64,000 bases of DNA, from assembly GCA_002633025.1 (NCBI GenBank), contig NMRB01000247.1, positions 266,051 to 330,050 of the forward strand. Direction: 5' to 3'. This document shows, piece by piece, positions 24,697 to 36,514 of the stretch. The notes beneath the pieces were generated by a model, which saw only the letters and a program-made list of their open reading frames with translations, was not told the origin of the DNA and searched no databases. This stretch comes from Notospermus geniculatus (Eukaryota; Nemertea; Pilidiophora; Heteronemertea; Lineidae). Made by a program: the position numbers and the translations under genes. Numbering within the stretch: position 1 is the stretch's first letter; every line of letters begins with the position of its first letter.

Positions 24697-26312
24697 TCAT
24701 TCTGATTTCTCTTTCCCACAGTACTCCTCATCAAAGAGCATTCTCAATATCATCATAACAGGGATGATGAAGTATGCTGAATAGACAGCTAGGACAACTA
24801 GTCTCTCTTGCATTGCACTTGGTCCTTGGTGTTCAGAGCCATCGGTGCTGAAGTCATGGAACATGATATGTGCTATGATAGGGATCATTGTCGTCACTGT
24901 GTGGGTGGCATAGATAAGGAGTGCAGTGCGAATCCATCGACAACCACCTGAAAATATATATGTGGGACAAATTCACAGAATGACACGAAATCTACCGGTA
25001 CTATTCTTTCCGCTTATAGCATGCTCCAATACTTTGATCATCCAACAGGCTTCTTTGGCATTCTTTCTTCAATTTATTGATGCCATGATCATTTTCTGAC
25101 CCCTCATATGAAAACCCACCTTTTATAAATGCATAGGCACCGAAAAAGAAGAAAGGAAGTTGCATAGTTATTTCACAAGCGATGAAGGATTTCAACCATA
25201 TTGGAGCTGCCTTCACCATTGGGTCTTTGTATTCCTTGCTGTACCATGCCACCACATCTTTTGCCTGCAAAGGAAAACTGAACATAAAGCAAGTTTATTG
25301 TCTACTTGATTGGGTTTGGGGAACCCGGATTATCAATGGTGTGGCGTGGGGGGACACAAGTACAATTCTGTTCTGTTGGAGGCTACCACAGCCTTGACAG
25401 CTGGTCAGTCTTCTGTAACTCTTTTGGCTCAACATCAGAGCTGAAGGGGGAAATGATTCTTAAAATTTATTTAGAGTATCAATAAAATCACCCCTCCAGT
25501 GTTATCTGTTTTCCCTTTTATATATTTCATTCTGCTTGGTGAAGTTGTGGAAGCTTTAGTAACGGGATTGCATAATACATTGATTGTACACCCGTCTTCA
25601 CTCTATCTATTCATTAAAGTAAAAGACCGGACTGTCCTTGTCCTCCAACCCACAATTCATCAGTTGTACAGTACCCAAGACAAGTGGCAAGTGCTCATCA
25701 TCAGTTCACACTAAGCCACTGCTAAGCAGATACTTTGTATTGTCTAGCCTGGTCCCACGTCCTCGAGCGCCTCGGCTAGTACTCGTAGTTTGGTTCCCGA
25801 ACTCACCGCTAGGCGCAGAAGAGTTCGGTATCGGCCTCGTTTGACCTTGACCTCACACACAGAATTCCGTGTGTCTGACGTCACAGAGGATAGACTGGTT
25901 CTCTGTTCCAACATACCGTGAGCTATGTTGGGATCGCGAACCAGTCTATCCTCTGTGACGTCAGACACACAGAATTCTGTGTGTGAGGTCAAGGTCAAAC
26001 GAGGCCGATACCGAACCCTTTTGGCCCTAGCGGTGGGTTCGGGAACCAAACTACTAGTACTCGGAGCAGTTCGAGGAAGCGCAGTAGTTCGAGGAAAGCG
26101 GACTAGTCTACTGTCCTGGGAATGAGGTTTGTCACTCTCTCTCTGACATGTCTGAAACTCGCTTTAACCCTGAAACTAATGCTATTTACCATTGTCGGAT
26201 ACAGCCATGAGGGCAGCAGCATTTGTGAATCAATGAATATTGCAATGGGAATATGAGTGATGAAATAAACGGCAAAGATGCCGTCCAAAAGTGATCTCAG
26301 TGTGCTGCCCAT
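24697..26312 (-). CDS. TMEM97: transmembrane protein 97 (sigma-2 receptor)
   Basis: TMEM97 is an ER and endolysosomal four-helix EXPERA-domain protein, the sigma-2 receptor, which binds NPC1 and influences cholesterol handling. Three exons on the minus strand: 26312-26190, 25264-25120 and 24947-24697, in phase, 172 residues (human 176). Landmarks: YFITHIPIAIFIDSQ in helix 1, then LPSWLYP, WYSKEYKDPMV, WLKSFIACEITMQLPFFFF, AFIKGGCRWIRT, MIPIIAHI and ERLVVLAVYSAYFIIPVMM. The conserved acidic residue of the ligand pocket in the first helix region (ID of FID) is kept. The C-terminus is KEKSE rather than a lysine-rich ER signal as in human, though lysines are still near the end. Intron 1 holds a large foldback. 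Head to head with PPTC7. Confidence 0.95.
25745..26085. mobile_element. long foldback element in TMEM97 intron 1
   Basis: Arm 1 (about 25745-25900) and arm 2 (about 25937-26085) are inverse copies with only a few mismatches. Paired landmarks include CTAGCGGTGGGTTCGGGAAC, GAGGTCAAGGTCAAACGAGG and TGACGTCAGACACACAGAAT. The loop is about 36 bp. No open frame of note. The outer end TAGCCTGGTCCC recurs at 37147 and, inverted, at 56130. Confidence 0.85.
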
Positions 26313-26500
26313 GGTCTGCTACAAGCTTCCTATGGCATGAGGACGAGGCTGAACACGTGCTTCTTATGTCATTGAGAAGGAACAACATGGCGCTGACCTG
26401 CAGAATGTTATTGTGAGACGGAGTCGAGTTTTGCCTCTAATTTCAGTGCTTTGTTGGGATAATGTGAGGTGAAAAGTACCTAGATCTTGACAGCACTGTC
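26313..26500. promoter_or_regulatory. 188-bp bidirectional promoter, TMEM97 and PPTC7
   Basis: Start codons of two divergent genes are 188 bp apart, so both promoters and 5' untranslated regions must overlap or abut. No TATA box is visible. The regulatory role is inferred from the layout. Confidence 0.65.
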
Positions 26501-29062
26501 ATGCAATCTGTTATACAATACGGGAGGTGCTTTTCCCGTGCTCTAGTAACAGTAATTACCAGTGAACTTTCGCTACCCTGGAAAAACCAAACTCGACGTG
26601 AGCGAACTTGGCACCTGGTTACGGCGGCTTCGGGTTGCGGGAACCATTCACATTCCCCTGCTGAAGTACTGAAAAAGTGGTCTTTTGGGGATGATGCCTG
26701 CTTCATTGCGGGGCATAAGTTGTCGGACATTTTAGGTATGTTGTTACTGATATGTTTCTCATCGAAATAAAGCAATCGGCACATAAAAAGTGGAGAGGTC
26801 ATTTTAAGGTCGCCACATTCTGTTTACAAACATTGAGCCACGTGGTTTTCTTTACCACTCTGTCTGTCACGTGCTCGGACCTCGGCGAGTTCACCATTGC
26901 TCACAGGATGAAAATTGTAAGGTATAACAGCAATTATGTTATACCTATGCCTAGATATTGGTATATTATAGTTGACTAGGCCTTTCATGCCTAAATTGAT
27001 GAGTGAAAAGTGAAGTTCAGGTTCTGACACCGCAGCAGCCCCCACCCCACCCCACCCCTTGGTTTGCTACAATGCTAGTGCTTTTTTGGCCACCTTGGCT
27101 TGCACCCAAAATGTGACAACTTCTTGCCGTTAACAAAGTCTAGTCATTGACCTTCAGTGTTCATGTCCCGCGAATGCTCTTTAAAACAACCTCTTTATTT
27201 GGGCGTTACTTCTCTCCAGGTGTGGCTGATGGTGTCGGTGGCTGGAGGTCATATGGAGTCGATCCCTCCCAGTTCTCCAGTAAGCTTATGCAAACCTGTG
27301 AGCGTATGGTCAATCAAGGCCATTTCCGTCCTCAGGCGCCAGCAGAGCTCTTGGCGGCCAGTTATAGTGAAATATTACAGAATAAGGAAAATCTAATAGG
27401 TAAGCAAGATGCCAAGTTAGGTGACAGGATTACAGTATGATGTGGATCATTTGTCAAAACAACACCAAGAATAGATTTAAGCAAATAAGTTGGCAACCTT
27501 TCCACCTGTTCTGCTGAGTCCAGTTGCCCCAGTTTAGGGTTGTAATGTGCTGCTGGTCGCAGTAGGAATATATTGCTGGTATCTTTGCTTGGTAAACTGG
27601 TATCACATAATGAAACATGCAAGACCACCTGTCATTTCATATGTTGTGAAAGAAACAACTATATTCTTTTATTTGCTTTTATTTGTAGGAAGCTGCACAG
27701 CATGTCTTGTGGCATTTCACAAAGAGGAGAAGACCGTCTACACAGCCAATTTAGGTGACAGTGGCTTCCTTATAGTGAGGAATGGCCGTGTTATTCATAG
27801 ATCTGAGGAACAGCAACACTACTTCAATACTCCTTTCCAGCTCAGTGTGGCGCCACCTACACAGCGTGGACGGGTATTAAGTGACAGGTGAGGGTTCCCT
27901 ACATTATGGCATGGATGGTCATCACGAGGGTAATTTCATGAAGATGCTTCAAAGAAGAGCATTCACCACTTCACTTTTATTAGCCTTGATAGCATTGTGG
28001 TCATCAATCCGCTTAGTAAGTGGCAGGTCCCGGGTTCGAATCCCGGACCATATGGGATTAATAATCATCCCTGTCTCTTCAGCTTTGGTGCCTTGTACCT
28101 TGTGACTTTGCATGGGCAAGTAAAAGGCCCATCCAAGTGCGTAACAGGAGTAGCTTGAGGTGGCCTCTTCCGTACTTACCAGGGCCAATGCTGATGCTGA
28201 GGCCCTGACGGAAAAATTGAATCCAATACAATGCTTTGCTTTTATTATCTCCTTCAGTCCAGAGGCAGCTCAGACAACATCTTTCGGGGTCCAGATAGGT
28301 GATATAATCCTTGTTGGAACTGATGGTCTCTTCGATAATCTCTCTGATGAAATGATATTGGACCAGTTACAAGATCTGCAGGTATTAAATCTTCACTCTG
28401 TGTGACCGTCCTAAGTATTATTGTCAGCAGATCTGATTTATTATTAGCTGAGAAATACTGCAAAATATACAAATTGTGCAAGCCTGTCATTCAACTGTGG
28501 AGACCCAAAGGGTTACCGGTTACATAATAACTCTGTCTGTTAAATGGTATTTCAGATCCATTTGACACAGCAGGAAGGTTTCATTTCTGAACTCTTGACA
28601 TTTTGCTGATTGTGTTGTGAATGCCTGCTGATTATTGTGATGGTACTGATTTTTTTTCAGGGGAGCTCTATGGAGTGTATACAACAGATAGCTAATGCTT
28701 TAGTGAAGAAAGCATTACAGATAGCATTCGATCCAGATTGTATGTCGCCATTTGCACTCTCAGCTAGTGATCATGGTATACAATGTACAGGTGAGATCTT
28801 CAATAACTTAAAATCTGCAGAAGTGCTTAATATTAAGACCATTTTCCATCACGAGCCAGGACAAATTGATAAGGCTGAGGCGTGTTATCTTAGCCCTGTT
28901 TTACCAAATATGTTCCCCTTGGGTCATACATGTGACATGGTTGCAAGCTCTATGATTCAATGTTCATGGAATGTGAATGAATGCATCAGCATATTCTTTT
29001 CAGGTGGTAAACCCGATGATATAACAGTCCTGTTAGCCCGGGTGGAAGAACAAGATTCCTAA
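26501..29062 (+). CDS. PPTC7: mitochondrial PP2C-like phosphatase PPTC7
   Basis: PPTC7 is a mitochondrial PPM-family phosphatase that supports coenzyme Q synthesis (COQ7) and restrains BNIP3/NIX mitophagy. Six exons: 26501-26735, 27220-27399, 27689-27887, 28258-28381, 28661-28790 and 29004-29062, in frame, 308 residues (human 304). The N-terminus [18 protein letters not shown] is a plausible matrix-targeting presequence, matching MFSVLSYGR of human. Metal-binding motifs: GDDACF (residues 63-68), [26 protein letters not shown] and [28 protein letters not shown] is diagnostic of the family. Intron 3 contains a tRNA-like SINE. The upstream start shares a 188-bp intergenic space with TMEM97. Confidence 0.96.
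27975..28060 (+). mobile_element. tRNA-derived SINE head in PPTC7 intron 3
   Basis: TAGCATTGTGGTCATC resembles an A box, and GGGTTCGAATCCCGG is a perfect B box with its T-arm stem. The downstream CCATATGGGATTAATAATC also follows the tRNA-like units at 46.5-47.1 kb, so these belong to one family. No acceptor-stem pairing is evident, so it is not a functional tRNA. Confidence 0.7.
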
Positions 29063-29760
29063 CGACAGGTCATCTGTTAATGTGACAACAAGATGTGATA
29101 AAGGCCATGAATAATCAATCCTCTGTTTCTCATCCTTGGCTTTCTACTTGTTATGCACCCCAAACTTTTGAGAACTGTTGTTTATTCTGTATCTATATGG
29201 GTGGGAGCCCAACACTTTGTTATTGAGATCCCTGTTACTGCACCAAATGATGTCCAATCAGATATTCAAAGAACTTTTCTGATATGGAAATCACTCAGTC
29301 CACATGTGTGATATCCCAGCTGTGTTCGCCAACCTCCTGAGATGTGCACTGTTCTACACATAGAGTGACATTTTAATTGAAAATTTCATTAAATCAGAAC
29401 AAGGTGTATACCAGTGTAGGGCCTTTTCCCATTCAATTTCAACTCTGTGAAGAAAATATATAGTTCACAATATTTCATTATTAGATCTGTTTGAAACAAA
29501 TCTCGCGTTCTTAATGCCAGTGACGTGCACCTGGTCGCTGGTTTCTCATTTCCAGTTTCTTTATATGCTTTGTAGTATTGTACTCACAACATGGTCTTCT
29601 TGGCTGGTTATGTAATAGCTGCTTTAGCCTAAAATTAGGGATTGAAATGGGGTCCAGACAGACAGTGTTTGAGGCATGGATGATGATCGTCAATGGGGGG
29701 GGGGGGNGTAGTAAGTGTTCATTACCGTATGTTAATATCTTAACCATTTAATGAGTTGTA

Positions 29761-29766
29761 AATAAA
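29761..29766 (+). terminator. polyadenylation signal of PPTC7
   Basis: AATAAA about 700 bp after the stop, followed by a TGTGT-rich region. It is the first canonical hexamer downstream. Confidence 0.6.
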
Positions 29767-31904
29767 GTGTGGATGACTTGCATGTAAGTGTGTTATAGGT
29801 ACTCTGAGGTACTGGATCGTGATTTTTTTTCTAAGTTTGTAACTTTTTATGTAAGATATATGTGTGTGTGAATGTACTGTGGTGAAATCATTAACATTTG
29901 TTCCCTGTCAGAGACCATCAACTTTTAAACAATTTGTGCCTCTTATCATTGAATGGTTGAAATTCAAAACTGTCAAAAAGAAAGCTTCACCATTTCAGTC
30001 CAGAATCTTGGGGAAGGCGACTGTGCTTCAGAATGACAGAGTTTTTCATCACAAATGATGTAACACTGTTTTTAAGTGAAATTGTATTAGCAGTACAATG
30101 TGCTTCATGGCCATGACTTTGTCATTCTGCTCGACTCTGCCATGTTCAACATCCATGATTGTTGCACAATTCCACCCTTGATCATCAGATTTTTTCTACC
30201 TTGAAGTTAGCCATCTGAACGAACTACAGTGTTGTTATTTCGTACAAGTAGCCCCCTTTTCTAATTTATGTTTCCTTTCTAGGGATGGGAGGAGTGTGTA
30301 TATGTTTACCAGGTATTTGGAAATCAGTGTGGAAGGAACAGTGATTTATGCAAACATATGATTTGAAGATCGATTCTTTTCTCTGTATTGTAATGTACTG
30401 GGCCAATGCTGGCAGGGAGACAGTTTCCAAGGGATTGTGAGGTTATGTGTGCATGTTGATAGGAATATTGTGTTGTTAATGTAATATAAGTAGGAAACAT
30501 GAGTGTGTAAATTAGAAAAGTGCAGTAAATGTTATCATCTATTCAAGTCTTCTGTCTTGTTCCATCAATAGCGAATAGGTGGCCTATGTGTCTCTTTAAA
30601 AGTCTATTGAAGTTGATACAAAGGAATTATGCATCGTGATAGCAGACCAAGTTGGCCTCAATTCGATCATGATCGATCACCTGATTGGAAAGTTGCCCAC
30701 GATAATTTGAAGGGGTTGTTCAACGGTAAATCAATGTGGGACTTTCTTCGAAAACAACGTTGAATTTGAAGAAATCATTTACAAGTGGAAATCCCCTGGG
30801 TATTGGATGAAATTTCACCATCGAAGGACAACATTGTGAAATCATTTGAAAGTCCAATCCGATTCCGTCAGGATTGTCTCATGACAGAATACATGATAGC
30901 TGAGTGCTTGCCAAAATATAAGTTGGAGCATTCAATTTGATCTCCAAACTTCTTTAGAAAACTTCTATAAAAACCCAAGGAGCTATATACCTTTCCAGGT
31001 ATATTCATCAAACACAACTTCCTTTGTGCTGTTTTTGTTGAGTCATGCCTACGCAAGATTCGGTCAGTGATGAAGAGCTGTGACAGCTGAGTCCACAAGC
31101 AGTACATTGCAGCTGCGTAGGGAGCCAACTGACAGCTCGGCACAGGTGAACCTAATTTTCAATGGCCATAAAGACACGAGTCAAACATTTCACTCCAATC
31201 TAGCTCTCCTACCATAGCCGTCAGCACCATCATCTCCAGCACAAAAAACACTGAAGCCCACATCACCAAAATTCTTTATTTTACAAAAAAAATGATACAA
31301 ATCAAGCAATACTGCTACAATAATGTTCCCCACGTAGCCATGGTTATGTGGTAAACAAAATGCCTGCAATTTGAGTAACATAACCAAGTGAAGAAGTAGT
31401 TCTGGCTTGAATCCAAGATGACCAATAGTAGAGGGAATAACGCCCTGTCTGAGTCACTTTTCAATGCATGAATACCGGTAGTCTGTTATTGTGGAAGAAC
31501 CTGTTATTGTGTGATTCTCTTTGTCTCTGCAGCAATCAACCCATTTTGATAGATCTCTATCAAAGGGAATTAGTTTCCCTCTTTTGACTGGAATGGTATG
31601 ATTGGTCGGTCTATAGATTGTTATCTGTAGACGAAATAGATCACCAGCTGATGAAGTCTAGTGGGCCTAGAGAAAATATCTTACTGAAAGTTGGTGACCA
31701 TGAAATTTCAAACAAAATACCCCCGCCAGCAATAGGGCTTCCCATTTCCTGGTCCCCGTTGTCAAAAGTTTTTGCAGATACACACTGTAGTAATTCCCTA
31801 ATTAGGTAAAGAAAATACTTGTACAGCATCAATCATGCATGGACATTCATCACACCAGCAGTGGGGAACATGCAAATGTAAATCACTAAATAAATTATGA
31901 CATG
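29767..31904. other. intergenic, between PPTC7 and the BH3-like gene
   Basis: No conserved coding sequence on either strand. Open frames are below 100 codons, without splice partners. Confidence 0.5.
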
Positions 31905-31924
31905 TTTGGACAAATCTCACAACA

Positions 31925-31930
31925 TTTATT
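31925..31930 (-). terminator. candidate distal polyadenylation signal of the BH3-like gene
   Basis: AATAAA on the minus strand, 2.1 kb past the stop at 34047. The A/T-rich, stop-rich sequence between them looks like a long 3' untranslated region. Confidence 0.35.
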
Positions 31931-34046
31931 TGAGCAATTCTGCAATGGCTTTGCCATTATGACATTTAACAACATTAGACTTACACTTAGAAAATCTTAC
32001 AAAAAGTGTGAAAAATGCTATAACGAAAAGAACACACTGATGAACATTTCAGCCAAATCATAAAGATAAAGAGACTGGACATAATCAATATTTTGCATGC
32101 ACCCTTATTTTCACAACCATATTTCTTCAATACATCTGCAATAGAAAAACATCTCATTGTGCGAAAAAACATAAGTTAAGAAAAAATATTTACAATATAA
32201 GTCTAAAGCTGACACAAATTTCATACCCAATGGTATTTACACTGCGTGCCGGATTCCATCAGGTTGATGCACCACTATCAACCGTCATTTTCATCAACAG
32301 CACTGACGTACCCTGTTTTCATTTTAAAAAGCCAATGTCAACTCAGTTATTATTAAATTATTAAAATGATCACTATTTACAACTCATTAAAGCTAACAGC
32401 AGAAGCAAAGACCACCAGTTACATTTTTTAATCCAAGGTACAAAAAGCACAAAATTGACACACAAAATGATAATAAACAAGAAGTCAATCTCCAGAATTC
32501 ACGAATTTTCGACCCCAACCGGGGTCTTTTTCAAGTGGAACTTTACAATCTGAAACTCTAGAAAAGTTACATTTTTTAACATAGCAGACTGTCATATTGA
32601 CAATTATGCGAAACACATATGATTCTTTAACATCAAATAAGTACAAAAATCATATAGAAAACATTTTCAATAGAATTAAGTTTTCACTTCAGTAGGATAT
32701 TAAGTGCATGAAAACTTTGTCAGAAGACATATATGAACAAATTTTCACCTAATATTTTGATTTCAACTTGGATTGTTTCTGCAAGTTTTAATAATTCAGG
32801 CCGATGCTTTGCTTGCTATTCAATAATGTGGAAGATCTATTGTTTTGTTGTCATGACACTTTTAAGTCATGGAGAATATGCAAACTTGAATATCTGCAGA
32901 CAAAATTTGCTATAAGTACCACTATACTGAACTACCTTTTTACACAATTTGCATAGACTAGCTGACATATGGAAGAGGAAGGTAATTGGCATGTTACGAA
33001 AAGTACAAGCATGATGCATCAATGACGAACACTTACAAATTTAAAACGTGTAAGACCAAATTTAGGGTCTTTTTGATCAATACCCCTACAATACGGAAGT
33101 TCATGAAAATCATCCCCCATTAGTCAGTAGCCTGTGTCATCCCTCAACAGAACATAACAAAGGGTAGTGAGAATTTTACACAGAAATGAGTCATCAAAGG
33201 AGTCCATTGATCAAGAGTGGCCCTTGAAATTGGGGGCACTGCTGATTCTCAAATGTAGGCCTACATTGTACATGTAATGTCCACAGTAAGCACATTCATA
33301 TTTATACACATAATATCAAAACTATAGGCCTAACACCATGAATTTTTGATAATTAAGGCAAAAATGAGATCAAGACCACAGTTCCAATATTTGATATCTA
33401 ACGTTACCACTTCAGTCATGTTGTTCAGGTCAATGACAATGAATGATGAATCCTGATCCGAGTTCATGTTGGTGGGCAAATTACATTCAAAGAGTCAACA
33501 GCTCTATGCATCTCAAGTATTAAGAAGAGCAATTCACTTCTACATATCCAGTTATGTAGAAACTGGCGGGCTCTTTCAGATCCAGACTCGGGCTCTTTCA
33601 GATCCATGAGACTCGGACTCGGGCTCTTTCAGATCCAGAAATAGACAGACAAATTGAGGTCCACTCCTGTTGAACACTGTCCTCACTCTAAAATATCCAT
33701 GAGGCAATCGCCGGGAAATCTATCTGAATCCCTAGAGAACAGTTCATGAGTTTTCCACCATCCTTTACCGCAGTTTCAGTTACATCACGACAATCTGCTC
33801 TGATTGTCCTCACAGAATCCATCCTGAGAATCTCAGGTCATTTACGGTCGTACCCTCCCTCAATGAACCAAGCGCGAGTAGGGGAGCTGGTTGTGAAGAC
33901 CCTGGGTGCGAGGATGCACAGAATCGTGTTTAAGGAATTGCTCTCTGTAGGAATCCTTCTAAGTCGTTTGCTGCCAAAAGAACTCAGCAGAGTATACATC
34001 ACAAGCATCACAGACTTCAGCTCCTTTTTGCAGACAACTTGTGTCT
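31931..34046 (-). other. probable long 3' untranslated region of the BH3-like gene
   Basis: About 2.1 kb, A/T-rich with no long frames. It contains a GACCCC-AACC-GGGGTC stem near 32512 and three copies of a GGGCTCTTTCAGATCC unit at 33568-33638. Confidence 0.35.
33568..33638. repeat. three copies of GGGCTCTTTCAGATCCA
   Basis: Copies start at 33568, 33590 and 33621, separated by short CTCG-rich spacers. A small minisatellite. Confidence 0.8.
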
Positions 34047-36424
34047 CTAGTGCTGCACGAGGCGGCGCTGGAAAAGTTCTCGAAGTTCATTTGGTCTTGG
34101 TTTCCTTCCACTGTACCAATCACCAACCAGACGTAACGTATACCCTGTGTCTTTCAAAATCTGTGGCCGGTGAATGTTCGGCAACTTCACCAAAACGGCT
34201 GAATTCCGCATTTGAACGTCTCCCCTTGGAGGAATTCCGTCTCCCATTGCTGCTGCAGATTGCGTTTGCTGGGCATTAGCCAATGGAGGAAGTCTAAGAG
34301 GGTGGGTCTCCAGGGTCACGATTACTGGTGGACTCCGTGTAGACGGACTGACTACTGGTGAACTGTTGTTCATCATCACTGCTGATTTCTGTCCTGAAAA
34401 GACAGGATAAACTTATTTTATACATTAGATCAATGAAACTAGGAATGAAATAGGCCATGGGCTCAAGAAAGTCCAGTTGGAAATAATCACTAAAAATAAC
34501 AACTAAAAATATCATCAGCCTAGTCTGTTGCCAAATTCATTTTCCTTTTGACTAACAGATATTAGAGATTACTTTGGACAAAAATAGATATTGTCATGCA
34601 AGTAAGGTCAAATTTGGAAACTCACAGACTAAAAATAAGAAACAAAAATGAATATTGGGAAACATGACCTAAATAAATATGAGATCTTACTCTGGTAAGA
34701 CGTCTATTGTGAGTCCTTTACTTTCCTTCTCAATATTTATATGAGAGACACAACAACAACAACAACAACGGCAGTGTTGCTAAGATAATGAAACAAAAAC
34801 AACAACTCGGTTGGGAAACTCCTCATCCAAGTTGCCCATTAAAATTTGACAGCGTGATGGCCAACACATGACTGACCATACGCATACCAGATGGTCAGTC
34901 ATGTGTTGAAGTCAGCTGACTTGAGGCGGACAGGCCTATTTTTGTGCATCAGTGGAACCTCTCTATTAAGGACACATCTGGGACTGACAAATGTTGTCCT
35001 TAATTGATAGGGATCCTGATTACAGAGGTCAAAATGAGTATAGAATAGAATTTCAATTGTTTGCGAGGCACATGCACATTTTAGCGCCCGTCAAACGGCA
35101 AGGCCTGCAAAATGAGTAGAAATTATCAATTAGGGACTGAACTTCGGTGTCCTTATAGAGGTGTCCTCCTGGCAGAGGTGTCCACTAAAGGAGGTTCCAC
35201 TGTATTGTTAAAGAGGTTTAGGAAGTTCCCAAATTCTCTTGATTAGAGACATATAGATAAAAGGCCAGGTGATATTCTATTAATGGGGAGAAGGCAAAAA
35301 ACTGTCCATGCTAAAGATTAGGCATCGCCCCTGATAGACCTGCCGAAGCAGTTCAAATCTTGGAGTATTTAGTTCCCTCCAAGTTCAAATGTGCCCCTCA
35401 AGCAGAGACAAAATTCTCGCTATGGCGGATGCAAATTGTTGTGCCTTTTGTCTGTAATAAGCTCCCCCCCCCCCCATTTGACAGAAGAATTCAGAAAAGA
35501 GTGGTTTACTCTCAAGCCATGGTCTTGGTGCAGCTAGCCTACTGCANTTCATCTAATTGTACTGTTAAATCATTTGCATCTTGACCAGGGTAATCTTTTG
35601 AATTTATCATTAGTATTTTATCCATTTATATTACGTAAATCTATGAAATTAGTACCTGGGAAGTGTTAATTTTACCTTTCGAAACGGGTTAAGACAGTTA
35701 TGTTAGCATTAAACTCGGGCGCGTGCGAGGGAAGAATCTTCCTATATCTAGATCCGTGCAATTCCCTATTACTTACTGCATGCATCCCTCCTTTATGGTT
35801 CCTGTCATACCCCGAGCATGTCCTTGTAACCATGGTGACTCAAACTGCCCACCATGCGGCAATAGAATCTAAAACTAGATGTCAAGTTCCAACAGTGCAG
35901 TTTTCTTCACGGGCCATCCTGCAGGGCGCCACAATAAAGAGGAACATATTCCACAAGGCTAAAATCCACCCGAGACGCAGACGAAAAGCACCTCTTGGAC
36001 CCCTAAAAGGTGGTAGGCTATACTTACTGCTTAAACGTGGAGGCTCATTCCCCACAGTTCCAGAGGAAAGAGAAACGGCTCTCTTGTATGATTTTCTTCT
36101 TACGTTCGGCATCTGAACTCGACGTGCAATGTAATAGGCCCTATGATATGGAGAAGACGAACACGAAAATGTCGGTAGGAAATCCGAAAGGGAAGCCCTA
36201 AGTGGAATATAGTTGTTGTAGTAGGCACTCAGCCTGCTTGCTGCCTCGGTGGTTGTGGAATGTACAGTGAGGTCCTTGTGACTGGTTTTTACTGATCTAT
36301 TAATAAGTGGTGACGTTCCAGTTTCGAATTGTCGCATAACGCTTTGTGTGCCCACATGACTAATACCAGCTTTTCCCGCCCTCTCAACACGGAAGTTCTT
36401 TAGTCCCCAGGATGTTCCAACCAT
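34047..36424 (-). CDS. unrecognised two-exon gene ending in a BH3-like motif
   Basis: Exon A 36424-36028 ends in a strong GTAAGT donor. Exon B 34393-34047 follows a TTATCCTGTCTTTTCAG acceptor. The phases match (one base plus two), giving 247 residues with a frame open throughout. The N-terminal half is basic and serine-rich, with RRKSYKRAVS and RLSRQKS resembling basophilic-kinase or 14-3-3 sites. The middle is proline-, serine- and alanine-rich, apparently disordered. Residues 211-227 read ILKDTGYTLRLVGDWYS, matching the BH3 core L-x-x-V-G-D-x-Y (BIM has LRRIGDEF); the first hydrophobic position is weak (T). The end NELRELFQRRLVQH is a charged helix, without a membrane tail. A BH3-only cell-death protein is an inference, made more attractive by the Mcl-1-like gene 3 kb away. 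The exact start is uncertain. Confidence 0.5.
34862..34908. repeat. short hairpin in the BH3-like gene intron
   Basis: CAACACATGACTGACCAT pairs exactly with ATGGTCAGTCATGTGTTG across an 11-base loop (18-bp stem). Seen directly; function unknown. Confidence 0.85.
34950..35202. mobile_element. pogo/Tigger-like MITE with a nested repeat arm
   Basis: The ends CAGTGGAACCTC and GAGGTTCCACTG are exact 12-bp inverted repeats, with further pairing of GGACAC to GTGTCC inside. CAGTGGAACCTC ends are typical of pogo/Tigger-type Tc1-mariner elements. The centre (about 35055-35112) carries TTTGCGAGGCACATGC and GTCAAACGGCAAGGCCT, one arm of the hairpin family at 41124. Confidence 0.6.
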
Positions 36425-36514
36425 AAAGTGCGTCTTCTATATACTGCATGGACTGACCTGTGGACGAGCTTGACTTTTTCCCGCGCTTAGAGTAGTAATT
36501 TAAGGAACGGATAG
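36425..36514. promoter_or_regulatory. candidate 90-bp bidirectional promoter
   Basis: It lies between the leftward ATG at 36424 and a rightward ATG at 36515 that has a perfect splice donor 39 bp later. Inferred only from the divergent layout, repeated elsewhere in the window. Confidence 0.3.

Noticed and set aside
33746-34279. 177-codon plus-strand frame
   Set aside because: It lies antisense to exon B of the BH3-like gene and lacks splice context; a shadow.
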